Shown: one piece after another, positions 1 through 6,601 of the stretch
Position numbering within the stretch: position 1 is the stretch's first letter
Layout of the letters: the number at the start of each line of letters is the position of its first letter
Source of the DNA: a virus
Strand: one strand, 5' to 3'
DNA length: 21,264 nucleotides
IMG/VR virus record: IMGVR_UViG_3300026078_000096
Location: 1-21,264 of that record
Program-made: the position numbers and the translations under genes
Notes under the pieces: model-generated
Seen by the model: the letters and a program-made list of their open reading frames with translations, nothing else
Told to the model about the DNA's origin: nothing
Databases searched by the model: none

Positions 1-149
1 CCTTTATTTCTTCGTATCTACACTCTATACAAACTATAATAATATATTCTTTTTTATTTGGAAGTGGTTCCCACACAAATGCCGCATTTTCTTTTGTAAG
101 AACATATGTCCTCCAATCCCCGCATTAGAGCATCTGTTACATATATCAT
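1..149 (-). CDS. Unknown gene at left edge, partial, with an apparent +1 frameshift in a G run
   Basis: An ATG at 149-147 overlaps the stop of the helicase gene as ATGA, which suggests translational coupling. In that frame the reading stops after 31 codons (TAA at 56-54). If one base is dropped from the four-C run at 118-121 (GGGG on the coding strand), the frame continues open to the window edge; the joined protein would begin MIYVTDALMRDWRTYVLTKE and go on with a normal-looking mix of aromatic and charged residues. The alternative frame has no start codon of its own between the upstream stop at 127-125 and a GTG well inside it, so it does not look independent. A sequencing error, a true pseudogene or a slippage site would all give this picture. 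Function is not recognisable from about 48 residues. Confidence 0.35.
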
Positions 150-1372
150 GCATCCTCTATCTCCTTTTTGATTTCATCATAAGATTTATTCTGTTTAATC
201 ATTTCAAATGCTTTTCTATCCACACCGCTAGCAACAATATCATAATAATTAACAACATTCCGTTGGCCGATTCTATGAAATCTATCTTCACTCTGTGCCC
301 TTTCTGTACATGAGAATGTACGTGAATAATATATGACTTCACTACAATTTGTTAATGTGACTCCCACATTCATTGATTGCATTGTAGCGATTAGTATTCT
401 AAATTTGTTTTCTTTGAAATCTGTCAAAACTTTTTCTTTTTGACTAGAAGTTAAATCACCATGAAATTCATGTGGCTTTAAATATAAATTCTTTTCTGTT
501 GAGAAAAACTGTTGAATAAACTCAATAGACTTTCTAAACGCTACATAGATAACAATCTGATTGTTAGAAGGAATTGAGTCTATTAAATCTTGCAAAACAA
601 TATGTTTTTCTGAAGTAGGGTCTATCATTTCTACAACTTCACCAGTCGATTTATCTTCAATAAAAAAACCAAATCCTTCCTGAGCTTGCATTTTATGAGC
701 TACATGAAGACCCTGGTGAACTCGAGTCCCCTTACAACCGAACTCGTGATAGATTTTTTCTGGGAGGTCTAAGCAGTCGACTTTAAGCCTTCGCTCAGAC
801 ATTGGTGCAAGCATCTTTAAGAATTCATCTTCATTTCGTGATTCGTCTTTTTGAAATTTATGGGTCTTTACTCGCATGTACCGCTGTCTGAAGTTTCGGT
901 AATCTGAGTAAGCGTTGGTTGGATCGAGGCAAACGAGATGAGTGTAGAGATCGATAATGTTACGATTGCCGATTGGTGTCCCAGTCAAAAGAATGACACG
1001 CTCTGCTCCGATGCATGTGTTTACGACGGCTTCAGTGCGCTTTGCTCGACGATTTTTAATATAGTGAGCTTCGTCGACGATAATCATTTTTGTTTTGCGA
1101 GCTGGAACAGGCAGTCTCCAAAAAGTTTCGTAACTGTAAATTTTGTAGAAACTTTCAAATTTTGACCATTTTGCAACCTCTTTTGCCCAATTTGGTTGCA
1201 AAAAAGAGGGGCAAACAACAATTACACTTTTTCCAAATTGCATTTTTGATAAAATATAATCCGCGGCTAAAATTGCTGAAATCGTCTTTCCCAAGCCTTG
1301 TTCGTGATATAACGCGTATCTCTTATTCTCGATACATTTTCGTATAGCTGTTTTTTGATGTTCGTAAAGCAC
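146..1372 (-). CDS. SNF2/superfamily 2 DNA helicase
   Basis: ATP-dependent DNA translocase of the SNF2-like superfamily 2, 408 residues, as found in many phage replication or recombination modules. Visible motifs in order: Walker A EQGLGKT (24-30), VDEAH motif II (99-103), LTGTP motif III (129-133), and the C-terminal lobe ending in a motif VI with R-AQSEDRFHRIGQ, where HRIGQ lies at 366-370. The length is that of the bare two-lobed core, without the extra domains of chromatin remodellers. The start is GTG at 1372-1370, preceded by a GAGG ribosome site about 6 nt upstream; no better upstream start is apparent. It is read opposite to the late genes, so it likely belongs to the early or middle region that continues to the left. 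A TTGACA at 1428-1423 could be its -35 box, but the matching -10 (TAGCTT) is poor. Family assignment is secure; the exact role in replication is inferred. Confidence 0.92.
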   Translation of the reverse strand: MLYEHQKTAIRKCIENKRYALYHEQGLGKTISAILAADYILSKMQFGKSVIVVCPSFLQPNWAKEVAKWSKFESFYKIYSYETFWRLPVPARKTKMIIVDEAHYIKNRRAKRTEAVVNTCIGAERVILLTGTPIGNRNIIDLYTHLVCLDPTNAYSDYRNFRQRYMRVKTHKFQKDESRNEDEFLKMLAPMSERRLKVDCLDLPEKIYHEFGCKGTRVHQGLHVAHKMQAQEGFGFFIEDKSTGEVVEMIDPTSEKHIVLQDLIDSIPSNNQIVIYVAFRKSIEFIQQFFSTEKNLYLKPHEFHGDLTSSQKEKVLTDFKENKFRILIATMQSMNVGVTLTNCSEVIYYSRTFSCTERAQSEDRFHRIGQRNVVNYYDIVASGVDRKAFEMIKQNKSYDEIKKEIEDA

Positions 1373-1582
1373 AAAGACCTCGTTTGAATTGTTGTTAGCA
1401 AGCTAGCGTATTTATGAGTATTTGTCAACTTTTCAAAATGATTATATTTTTTAGAGAAATTTTCCGAAAGTGTATGTGAAAACCAAAAATAGATAAAATA
1501 TCAAATATATCAATTGGTAGTGATTCTGAAAGGTGTGATATTTTGTCCCAGTGTCCCAGTACCGTTTGAACTGGGACAGGAG

Positions 1583-1689
1583 CAACTGGGGCACTGGTAC
1601 AGCATTGGGAGAGTAAGATAAGTTTAGTGCACTTCTCTATTTCCTGGAAAACAACTGGGGCACCTATTTGTGCATGGGAGAGAAGGATA
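1583..1689. repeat. Imperfect direct repeat, copies 1583-1620 and 1652-1689
   Basis: Both 38-nt copies begin CAACTGGGGCAC and end TGGGAGAG followed by an AAGATA or AGGATA element, with a diverged middle. The copies are 69 nt apart. They make up the left-hand part of the repeat region that is not explained by the inverted pairs. Confidence 0.55.
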
Positions 1690-1700
1690 TCTAAGCGTTT

Positions 1701-1833
1701 GTCCCAGTGTACCAGTTAGTTGGACCCTTTTTATCTAATAAGAGTTAAAAAAATAAAAAAGAAATAGGAAAGAAGAAAAATAAAAAATAAAATATTATAT
1801 AAAAAAGAGTCCAACTAACTGGTACACTGGGAC
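1701..1833. repeat. Inner inverted repeat, arms 1701-1732 and 1802-1833
   Basis: Bases 1701-1725 and 1809-1833 are perfect reverse complements over 25 bp. After one mismatch the pairing goes on for six more base pairs into T-rich and A-rich flanks. The loop of about 69 nt is the A-rich tract without C. A stem this long with no mismatch in 25 bp will not arise by chance in AT-rich DNA. Confidence 0.85.
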
Positions 1834-1872
1834 ACGAATTAAAGTTATACTATCAGAATATGAATAAGTAAG

Positions 1873-1943
1873 TGCCCCAGTTGCCTGTCCCAGTTCAAAA
1901 CGGTACTGGGACAGCTGGTACACTGGGACAGGCAACTGGGGCA
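1873..1943. repeat. Perfect 22-bp hairpin, arms 1873-1894 and 1922-1943
   Basis: The arm beginning TGCCCCAGTTGCC is repeated as its exact reverse complement 27 nt further on. It lies 10 nt beyond the stop codon of the lipoprotein gene, so on the minus strand it would form a strong hairpin in that transcript's 3' end. There is no run of U after it in either direction, so it is not a standard intrinsic terminator. Its left arm is also part of the outer inverted repeat, so the two structures exclude each other. Confidence 0.8.
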
Positions 1944-1953
1944 GATGAGATGA

Positions 1954-2472
1954 TTAAGGGAGATTCCAATTTGGCTCGTTTGCCTTGGCTTGTGCAAAAA
2001 AGACTTGTTTTGCGGCTTCAAAAAACTGTGGGGAAGGAACATAAACAGAAAAGTGCATGATGTTGTTTATATCAGTTTCTATAGCGTCAGGAAGATGATA
2101 AGCACATCGTCCCATTTCATGAAGAAAGATTTTGTTTTTAAAATCTTCGGAAGAGATTTTTTCAAAAATAGGGTCGACTGTAATTTCTCGAGTGAAAGAC
2201 GTCACTCCAGTTTTATTTTCAGTGATGTTACATTGAGTCACTCCGATCGCTGCTTCTCGTGTCACAACGAATGCAGGACTGTGAGCAATGCGAATTGAAA
2301 CAAGATGCACATCCCCGTATCCCACATTGTATTTGTCAGCTTCTTGTTTAAAATTTTGGTAATAAGGTTGAAGTTCAGCGTCTACCATAGGAATTGTTGG
2401 ATTTGGTGAGCTTCCATCCTTTCCACAACTGATAAAAAATGGGAGTGATAAGACCCATAATAGTTTTTTCAT
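1954..2472 (-). CDS. Small lipoprotein with degenerate metalloprotease-like motif
   Basis: A 172-residue predicted lipoprotein. Residues 1-15 form a signal peptide (MKKLLWVLSLPFFIS) before Cys16, a lipobox with an unusual Phe at -3, then a polar linker. Residues 117-123 read LHEMGRC, followed by His126 and NIM at 137-139. This is the layout of the small matrixin-like proteins whose consensus is HELGHC...H...SIM, but the second zinc ligand of HExxH is Arg122 here, so peptidase activity is doubtful. The start at 2472 is chosen because CAAAGGAG (2488-2481) lies 8 nt upstream; an in-frame ATG nine codons earlier overlaps that ribosome site. It is the second gene of a two-gene unit with its own promoter, opposite to the virion genes, which fits an accessory cargo gene acting in the host envelope. 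That role is inferred. Confidence 0.75.
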   Translation of the reverse strand: MKKLLWVLSLPFFISCGKDGSSPNPTIPMVDAELQPYYQNFKQEADKYNVGYGDVHLVSIRIAHSPAFVVTREAAIGVTQCNITENKTGVTSFTREITVDPIFEKISSEDFKNKIFLHEMGRCAYHLPDAIETDINNIMHFSVYVPSPQFFEAAKQVFFAQAKANEPNWNLP

Positions 2473-2509
2473 AAGTTCATCTCCTTTGTATTTATTCATC
2501 CTTGAAAGT
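2468..2509 (-). repeat. Duplicated translation leader, copy next to the lipoprotein gene
   Basis: These 42 nt match 2685-2726 at 38 positions, with the first 21 nt (2468-2488) identical. The repeat covers the start codon, the CAAAGGAG ribosome site and the sequence just upstream, so both genes of the unit are initiated by nearly the same leader. Confidence 0.85.
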
Positions 2510-2515
2510 TCATTG

Positions 2516-2689
2516 TTATAATTTAAAATTAATTAAGGGAGTAACATCTGCTTCTTCATTTTCTTTTCGTGCTGCTGCGATTTTACGTAAAGTTTTTTCA
2601 TTTTCTTCTTTATTAAGATTTTTATCTTGAGTATACTGTAAAATTGCTAAGCTATCATTATCATCTTTATTAATTGGTTGGTTGTTCAT
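2516..2689 (-). CDS. Small hypothetical protein, 57 residues
   Basis: A 57-residue, highly charged protein beginning MNNQPINKDDNDSLAILQY, predicted to be mostly helical, with a Lys/Glu-rich middle (residues 22-47) and no signal peptide or membrane segment. I do not recognise the family. The start at 2689 has CAAAGGAG (2705-2698) 8 nt upstream. A longer in-frame start at 2740 is rejected because it sits about where transcription from the promoter at 2775-2747 should begin. It is the first gene of a unit with the lipoprotein gene 43 nt downstream and shares its leader sequence. Whether the two proteins work together cannot be told from the sequence. Confidence 0.65.
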   Translation of the reverse strand: MNNQPINKDDNDSLAILQYTQDKNLNKEENEKTLRKIAAARKENEEADVTPLINFKL

Positions 2690-2726
2690 AAGTTCATCTC
2701 CTTTGCGTTTGTTCATCCTAGAAAGT
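2685..2726 (-). repeat. Duplicated translation leader, copy next to the 57-residue gene
   Basis: Second copy of the 42-nt leader described at 2468-2509, 217 nt away. The identical 21 nt are at 2685-2705. Divergence between the two copies is limited to four substitutions. Confidence 0.85.
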
Positions 2727-2746
2727 GACCTCACTCTCATAAAATA

Positions 2747-2775
2747 AATATAGTTTAAAAATTTTATTAAGTCAA
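2747..2775 (-). promoter_or_regulatory. Sigma70-type promoter for the two minus-strand accessory genes
   Basis: On the minus strand TTGACT (2775-2770) and TATATT (2752-2747) are separated by exactly 17 nt, each with one mismatch to consensus. Transcription would begin near 2740, about 50 nt before the start codon at 2689. This is the best promoter in the window. Confidence 0.75.
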
Positions 2776-2975
2776 GTTTATTTAAAAATTATTTTGAAAT
2801 TATTTTTTGTCAGTTTTTTGACCCTGTCGAAATCTTGACAATGAGTTATTGATTACTGCTCAAAACCTAGTTACTATAGAAGCAACCTACCTCGATTCTA
2901 TCTGCTATTTACACACATCTTTAAATCTGCCTGCTCTTCCTACCTCATTAGCCTACCTTTATGTAAAAATCACGC

Positions 2976-3147
2976 TCGCATTTTTGTCGCATTTTTATAT
3001 ATTTTTGTAAGTATAAGTAAGATAACAATCTTGTCGCATTTTCTCATTTTTAATGGTATAGGTACTTTATTTTTGAGAAGAAAATGCGACTAAAATAGTT
3101 ATGGTTCTTATGTAGATGGGAAAAACCTTGCTTTTGTCGCATTTTTT
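2976..3147. promoter_or_regulatory. Array of five TCGCATTTT sites, probable regulator binding sites
   Basis: TCGCATTTT occurs on the plus strand at 2976, 2987, 3034 and 3137 and inverted at 3081-3089. The first two are 11 bp apart, about one helical turn. The copies at 3034 and 3081 face each other within an imperfect inverted repeat (GTCGCATTTTCT against AGAAAATGCGAC). Four of five are followed by extra T or preceded by TTG, giving TTGTCGCATTTT as the fuller form. Position just upstream of the late operon suggests binding of an activator or repressor. Confidence 0.55.
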
Positions 3148-3162
3148 ATGTTTAAATAAAAG
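3134..3162 (+). promoter_or_regulatory. Candidate late promoter
   Basis: TTGTCG (3134-3139) and TAAAAG (3157-3162) are 17 nt apart, each matching four of six consensus bases. The -35 element overlaps the last TCGCATTTT site. A weak core promoter overlapping a binding site is typical of an activator-dependent late promoter, but the match alone is poor. Confidence 0.3.
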
Positions 3163-3199
3163 GGTTATCATTTTATTTATTTTTATGAAAAGGATAAAA

Positions 3200-3793
3200 A
3201 TGAGTCTTTCTACGCGAACATGGACTAAAATAAGAAAATTATATGAGGATGGAGCACCTCCATCTTACATATCTTCTATTCATGATGTGAGTGTGTCACA
3301 GATATGGCGACGAATAAAAAAAGAAAATTGGGAGAAACCGATTGAAATGAAGCCGTCTTCTATTACAGATGCTGCATTTCAAAAAGCGGCTGAAGTGCTT
3401 GAGCGTGCTGAAGTGCTTGAAATTGAGAACACAGAGAAAGAATCAGAAACAGTTTTCGAATTACGTAAAAAAGCGCGAGCAGTACAATCTGAGTTACTTG
3501 ATTTAATATTAGAAGCAAAAATCGCGATGAGTGCGTTTATTAAAGCGCACCCAGATGGCAGGTATATTAAAAAAGATGATGAAAAAGGCACAACATACGG
3601 TCTTATTTCGGAGATATTTAGCCCCATGGCAGCGTTATTGAATGCCAGTGATGTTATCACTCAGATTCAAAGACCAATTAATTTAACAACCAACACTCAG
3701 ATTAATCAAAATAATTCTCAATTAGGAGACCAAGTATCTTCTACTACCCCTCCCATTACAATTGAATTTTTGCCTGTCGAAGCGTCTCAATGA
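3200..3793 (+). CDS. Terminase small subunit
   Basis: DNA-recognition subunit of the packaging motor, 197 residues. Residues 1-45 (MSLSTRTWTKIRKLYEDGAP...) form a helix-turn-helix of the type found in phage small terminases, in which the GAPPSYISSIHDVSVSQIWRR segment would hold the two DNA-contacting helices. Residues about 60-115 are a long Glu/Lys/Ala-rich helix suited to oligomer formation, and the tail ends in a TIEFLPV strand that could contact the large subunit. The start at 3200 is preferred to upstream ATGs at 3116 and 3185 because AAAAGGA lies 5-6 nt before it and the extra residues do not look conserved. The stop overlaps the large subunit start by 4 nt. Function follows from the fold and the position directly before the large terminase. 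Confidence 0.75.
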   Translation: MSLSTRTWTKIRKLYEDGAPPSYISSIHDVSVSQIWRRIKKENWEKPIEMKPSSITDAAFQKAAEVLERAEVLEIENTEKESETVFELRKKARAVQSELLDLILEAKIAMSAFIKAHPDGRYIKKDDEKGTTYGLISEIFSPMAALLNASDVITQIQRPINLTTNTQINQNNSQLGDQVSSTTPPITIEFLPVEASQ

Positions 3794-5082
3794 AAATTAA
3801 GTGGAGGATTCCCGCAAAAGGAATAGAATTTTTTAAAACAAAAAAAATGTATCAAGTTTTACATGGTGGACGCTCATCAGCTAAGACTAATATGGTGTTA
3901 AAAAAATTACTTAATATCGCCCTAGAACAGACACTACCAGGACATATTGTATGCGCACGTGAATTTCAATCATCGCTTGCAACTTCTACATATGCGGAAT
4001 TAAAGCATATGATTTATGAAGATAATCTATTGCATTTATTTGATGTTAAATATGACCATGTTCTATGTAAGAAAAATGGATTGAAATTTATATTTAAAGG
4101 TTTAGCTCGCGACATAATGCAAATAAAATCTATTCCTAATATTGTTGCTTGTTTTGTAGAAGAAGCAGAAACAATTAGTCGTGATTTATGGGATATTTTA
4201 GACCCTACTCTTCGGCAAGCTGGGTGTCAGTTAATCATTGCGTTTAATCCTCGCGAAGAACAGAGTGCTACTTATCAAATGTGGTTAATAGATCCAAAAC
4301 CCGAAGAAGATATTTTCAGACTTGAGATGAATTATTATGATAATCCGTTTAATTCTGATGTAGTTTTAAAGAAAATCGCATGGCTAAAGCAATATGACTA
4401 TGCCAAATATGAGCATATTTATCTTGGTAAAGTTATTAGTATGTCTGAAGATGTGATTTTTAAAAATAAATTTAAGATTCTCGATTTAGGTTTTGTAGAA
4501 GAAAACGGGTTTTATTACAGAACTAAGGCTGCTATTCCTCGAAATGAACGGATTTATTTTCTATATGGAATGGATTTTGGATTTAGCACTGACCCAGCTG
4601 CTATGATCGAAGTTTGTTTTCCAGATGACGACACTATCTATATACATAGAGAGCATTATGAGCATCAGCTTTTGCCCACACAGTATATGAATGTTATTCA
4701 AACAAGTTTCGGTGAGAGAGAAAAACTACACGGCAAGTGGCGGGGTGATGAATCGCGTCCCGACACGATTGCTCAACTCGCTTATGACGGTTTGCACATT
4801 GAAGCAGCACCCAAGGGAAAAGGTTCAGTTGAAGCAGGAATTCAATACCTTCTTGGAAAAAACATAATAGTACATCCCCGTTGCAAGAATTTCATTTTTG
4901 AATGTTTTAATTATAAATACAAAAAAGATAAAAACACTGGTATCATCACAACTGACATCGTAGACGCTCACAATCACGGTTGGGATGCTTTACGTTATGC
5001 TTTATGTGAACAAATCGCTGCAAATGGTAGAAAACCTATAAAAGTTAATCCTGCTGTGTGGCAACAATTAGGAATTTATTAA
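3790..5082 (+). CDS. Terminase large subunit, PBSX-like
   Basis: Packaging ATPase and nuclease, 430 residues, the normal length of PBSX/Terminase_3-type large subunits. Walker A is GGRSSAKT (26-33), Walker B is CFVEEAE (121-127), and the coupling segment IIAFNPREE follows. The C-terminal RNase H-like nuclease shows its acidic residues at MDFG (Asp262), a RGDESRPD segment (318-325) and DAHNHGWDALRYAL (Asp392, His396, Asp399). The ATG is overlapped by the small-subunit stop (ATGA), so the two are translationally coupled. It cuts concatemeric DNA and drives it through the portal encoded next. The PBSX-like class often goes with headful packaging, but the mode is not readable from this sequence. 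Confidence 0.93.
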   Translation: MKIKWRIPAKGIEFFKTKKMYQVLHGGRSSAKTNMVLKKLLNIALEQTLPGHIVCAREFQSSLATSTYAELKHMIYEDNLLHLFDVKYDHVLCKKNGLKFIFKGLARDIMQIKSIPNIVACFVEEAETISRDLWDILDPTLRQAGCQLIIAFNPREEQSATYQMWLIDPKPEEDIFRLEMNYYDNPFNSDVVLKKIAWLKQYDYAKYEHIYLGKVISMSEDVIFKNKFKILDLGFVEENGFYYRTKAAIPRNERIYFLYGMDFGFSTDPAAMIEVCFPDDDTIYIHREHYEHQLLPTQYMNVIQTSFGEREKLHGKWRGDESRPDTIAQLAYDGLHIEAAPKGKGSVEAGIQYLLGKNIIVHPRCKNFIFECFNYKYKKDKNTGIITTDIVDAHNHGWDALRYALCEQIAANGRKPIKVNPAVWQQLGIY

Positions 5083-5083
5083 A

Positions 5084-6601
5084 ATGAGTAAAAATAAGAG
5101 AGAATCGCAACAACTGTACAAAGACTTCTTTTTATCCGATACTGCTAAGGAGATTATCAGGGATTATGAGCGTAAACAATACCCTCCCAATTTTGTTAGT
5201 GGGTTTAAGACTCCTGATAATCCCCCTTCCATTTTAGCTAAAGATGGCGACAAATTAACAACAGATTCCTTACCAATTAATCAGTGTAACTTTGGACCAT
5301 TTGGTAAAATTAATAACACTCTATTAAACAGCCGATTCCTTGGCTATCCTGAATATTCGTTACTTTCTCAAAATGGGATTGTTCAGCGCATCATTCAAAC
5401 ACTTTCGCGTGACTGTGTAAGAGAAGGTATTAAAATATTTTCTAAAAAAACAGGTAGTTCATCTGGCAATGAAAAAATTACTGCTATTGAAAATGAGATG
5501 AAACGCCTAAATGTGCAGGGTAAAATTCGCGAATGTGTTGAAATGATGTTGATGTTCGGCGGATGCAAACTCTATCCAAAAATTCTTGGAGATGACAGCA
5601 GAGAAGGAGGAGAAGAATATCTCACCCCTTTGACTCTTGAAAAAGTACCAAAAAACGGGCTTCTTTACTTAAAACCGATTGAGCCGCTCTATGCAACCCC
5701 CGGCAATTTTAATGCTGTGAATCCGCTTGCTGAAGATTATTACGTGCCCAGTGATTGGCTCATTTTAAATACTCGCATGCATCATTCAAGACTTGGGCAT
5801 TTTCGTTATAATGACGTCCCTACTCTACTTAAGCCAATTTATTGGTTTAATGGCATGCCACTTGTTCAACTCTGCCTTGATTATCTATGGGGATTTGAAA
5901 CTGTTAGACAGAATATTATTGGGATTTCTGGGCGATATAATATCAATATTTTCAAAACCAACATGGCTGCACTGCTGAATTATAAAGAAGGATCTTCATT
6001 TCAGGGAGGTGAAGATGTTCTTTCTAGAATGAAATTGGCTCAAGCCCTCCAAAACAATTATTCGATATTTGCGTTAGATAACAACCCAACTGCTCCTGAA
6101 GAATGGCAACAATTCAATATGACGATGGCGGGGTTGGTTGAGATTTTGAATGAGAATGCCGGATACCTCTGTGCGCTTACTGGTATGCCTGAGATTGTTC
6201 TATTTATGAAAAAATCAAAAGGGGGGTTGCATAGCGGTGATAATAATGAAGTTAGACTTTACTATGATAATGTTGGCTCGTTCCAAGATGTAAATATTAA
6301 ACCAACTTATGAATGGATTTTTCAATTAACTCAAATGAGTTTATTTGGTAGTGTAGATGAAGATTTAGATTTTAAGTTTAATCCGCTTTGGAAACAGACT
6401 CCGAAAGAAATTTGGGAGGTTCAAAAGATTAAAGCTGAAATTAATACTGCTTATTTTGCTGATAATATACTTGAAGGAAATGAGATTAGAGAAGCTATAG
6501 CAAAAGACCCTGATTCTGGATATGCAGGTTTACAAGACCTGCCGGAAGAAGATTTTGAAGATGCAGAACCTGAAAAGGATAGCTTGAATGAAGCGGCGTA
6601 A
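5084..6601 (+). CDS. Portal protein, DUF1073 family
   Basis: Forms the dodecameric ring at the unique head vertex through which DNA is packaged and to which the neck binds; 505 residues. The match is to the DUF1073 portal family: an N-terminal segment with PEYSLLSQNGIVQRIIQTLS followed by DCVREGIKIF, the middle GHFRYNDVPTLLKPIYWFNG block leading to a long helix, and the C-terminal GYLCALTGMPEIVLFMKKS then GDNNEVRLYYDNV region, where the family usually reads TGIP...G...NYYD. Acidic C-terminal tail (about 480-500). The start lies 1 nt after the terminase stop, with AGGA some 11 nt upstream. The end overlaps the next gene by 14 nt. Confidence 0.88.
   Translation: MSKNKRESQQLYKDFFLSDTAKEIIRDYERKQYPPNFVSGFKTPDNPPSILAKDGDKLTTDSLPINQCNFGPFGKINNTLLNSRFLGYPEYSLLSQNGIVQRIIQTLSRDCVREGIKIFSKKTGSSSGNEKITAIENEMKRLNVQGKIRECVEMMLMFGGCKLYPKILGDDSREGGEEYLTPLTLEKVPKNGLLYLKPIEPLYATPGNFNAVNPLAEDYYVPSDWLILNTRMHHSRLGHFRYNDVPTLLKPIYWFNGMPLVQLCLDYLWGFETVRQNIIGISGRYNINIFKTNMAALLNYKEGSSFQGGEDVLSRMKLAQALQNNYSIFALDNNPTAPEEWQQFNMTMAGLVEILNENAGYLCALTGMPEIVLFMKKSKGGLHSGDNNEVRLYYDNVGSFQDVNIKPTYEWIFQLTQMSLFGSVDEDLDFKFNPLWKQTPKEIWEVQKIKAEINTAYFADNILEGNEIREAIAKDPDSGYAGLQDLPEEDFEDAEPEKDSLNEAA

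Larger units (their letters stand above)
1552..1913. repeat. Outer inverted repeat, arms 1552-1593 and 1873-1913
   Basis: The 42-nt left arm is the reverse complement of the 41-nt right arm except for a 2-nt and a 1-nt indel. Each arm contains TGTCCCAG, a TACCG core, CTGGGACAGG and CAACTGGGGCA. The arms enclose the inner inverted repeat, so the region can be drawn as one long nested cruciform. Confidence 0.8.
1373..1953. other. Non-coding region with nested inverted repeats, possible replication origin
   Basis: No credible gene is visible here; short open frames cross the repeats and have odd composition. The stretch holds about eight copies of the octamer TGTCCCAG or its complement CTGGGACA (near 1545, 1552, 1571, 1700, 1827, 1886, 1906, 1923) and variants reading CTGGGGCA, arranged as three inverted pairs around an A-rich core. 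From 1736 to 1810 the plus strand contains no C at all; in 1741-1800 about 42 of 60 bases are A. The part from 1373 to 1540 shows nothing specific beyond weak promoter-like hexamers for the helicase. Repeated protein-binding-like octamers beside an easily melted A-rich tract next to a helicase gene is what a phage origin of replication often looks like, but no origin protein is seen. Confidence 0.5.
2776..3199. other. Divergent intergenic control region without genes
   Basis: No open frame of note lies here. The left part has TTGTCA (2807-2812) and its complement TGACAA (2836-2841) with TTGACC between them, a possible operator. The right part holds the TCGCATTTT sites listed separately. The region separates the minus-strand accessory unit from the plus-strand virion operon, so it is the natural place for late-gene control. 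Confidence 0.6.

Noticed and set aside
938-1347. Plus-strand open frames inside the helicase gene
   Set aside because: They run opposite to a gene with all helicase motifs, have no ribosome site and odd composition.
1545-1943. CRISPR array
   Set aside because: The repeats are inverted and of unequal length and spacing, with no regular unique spacers and no cas genes.
1873-1943. Intrinsic terminator of the lipoprotein transcript
   Set aside because: The hairpin is strong but no U run follows it on the minus strand.
1845-2298. Open frames on both strands across the repeats and lipoprotein gene
   Set aside because: They read repeat DNA or the antisense of the lipoprotein and lack ribosome sites and family features.
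2473-2499. Upstream start for the lipoprotein
   Set aside because: The added residues are coded by the ribosome site itself and would spoil the signal peptide.
2835-2863. TTGACA at 2835-2840 as a plus-strand promoter
   Set aside because: The hexamer at the correct distance (GCTCAA) does not resemble a -10 box, and the first gene is more than 300 nt away.
3116-3199. Longer N-terminus for the small terminase
   Set aside because: No ribosome site, and the sequence includes a TCGCATTTT site and the candidate promoter.
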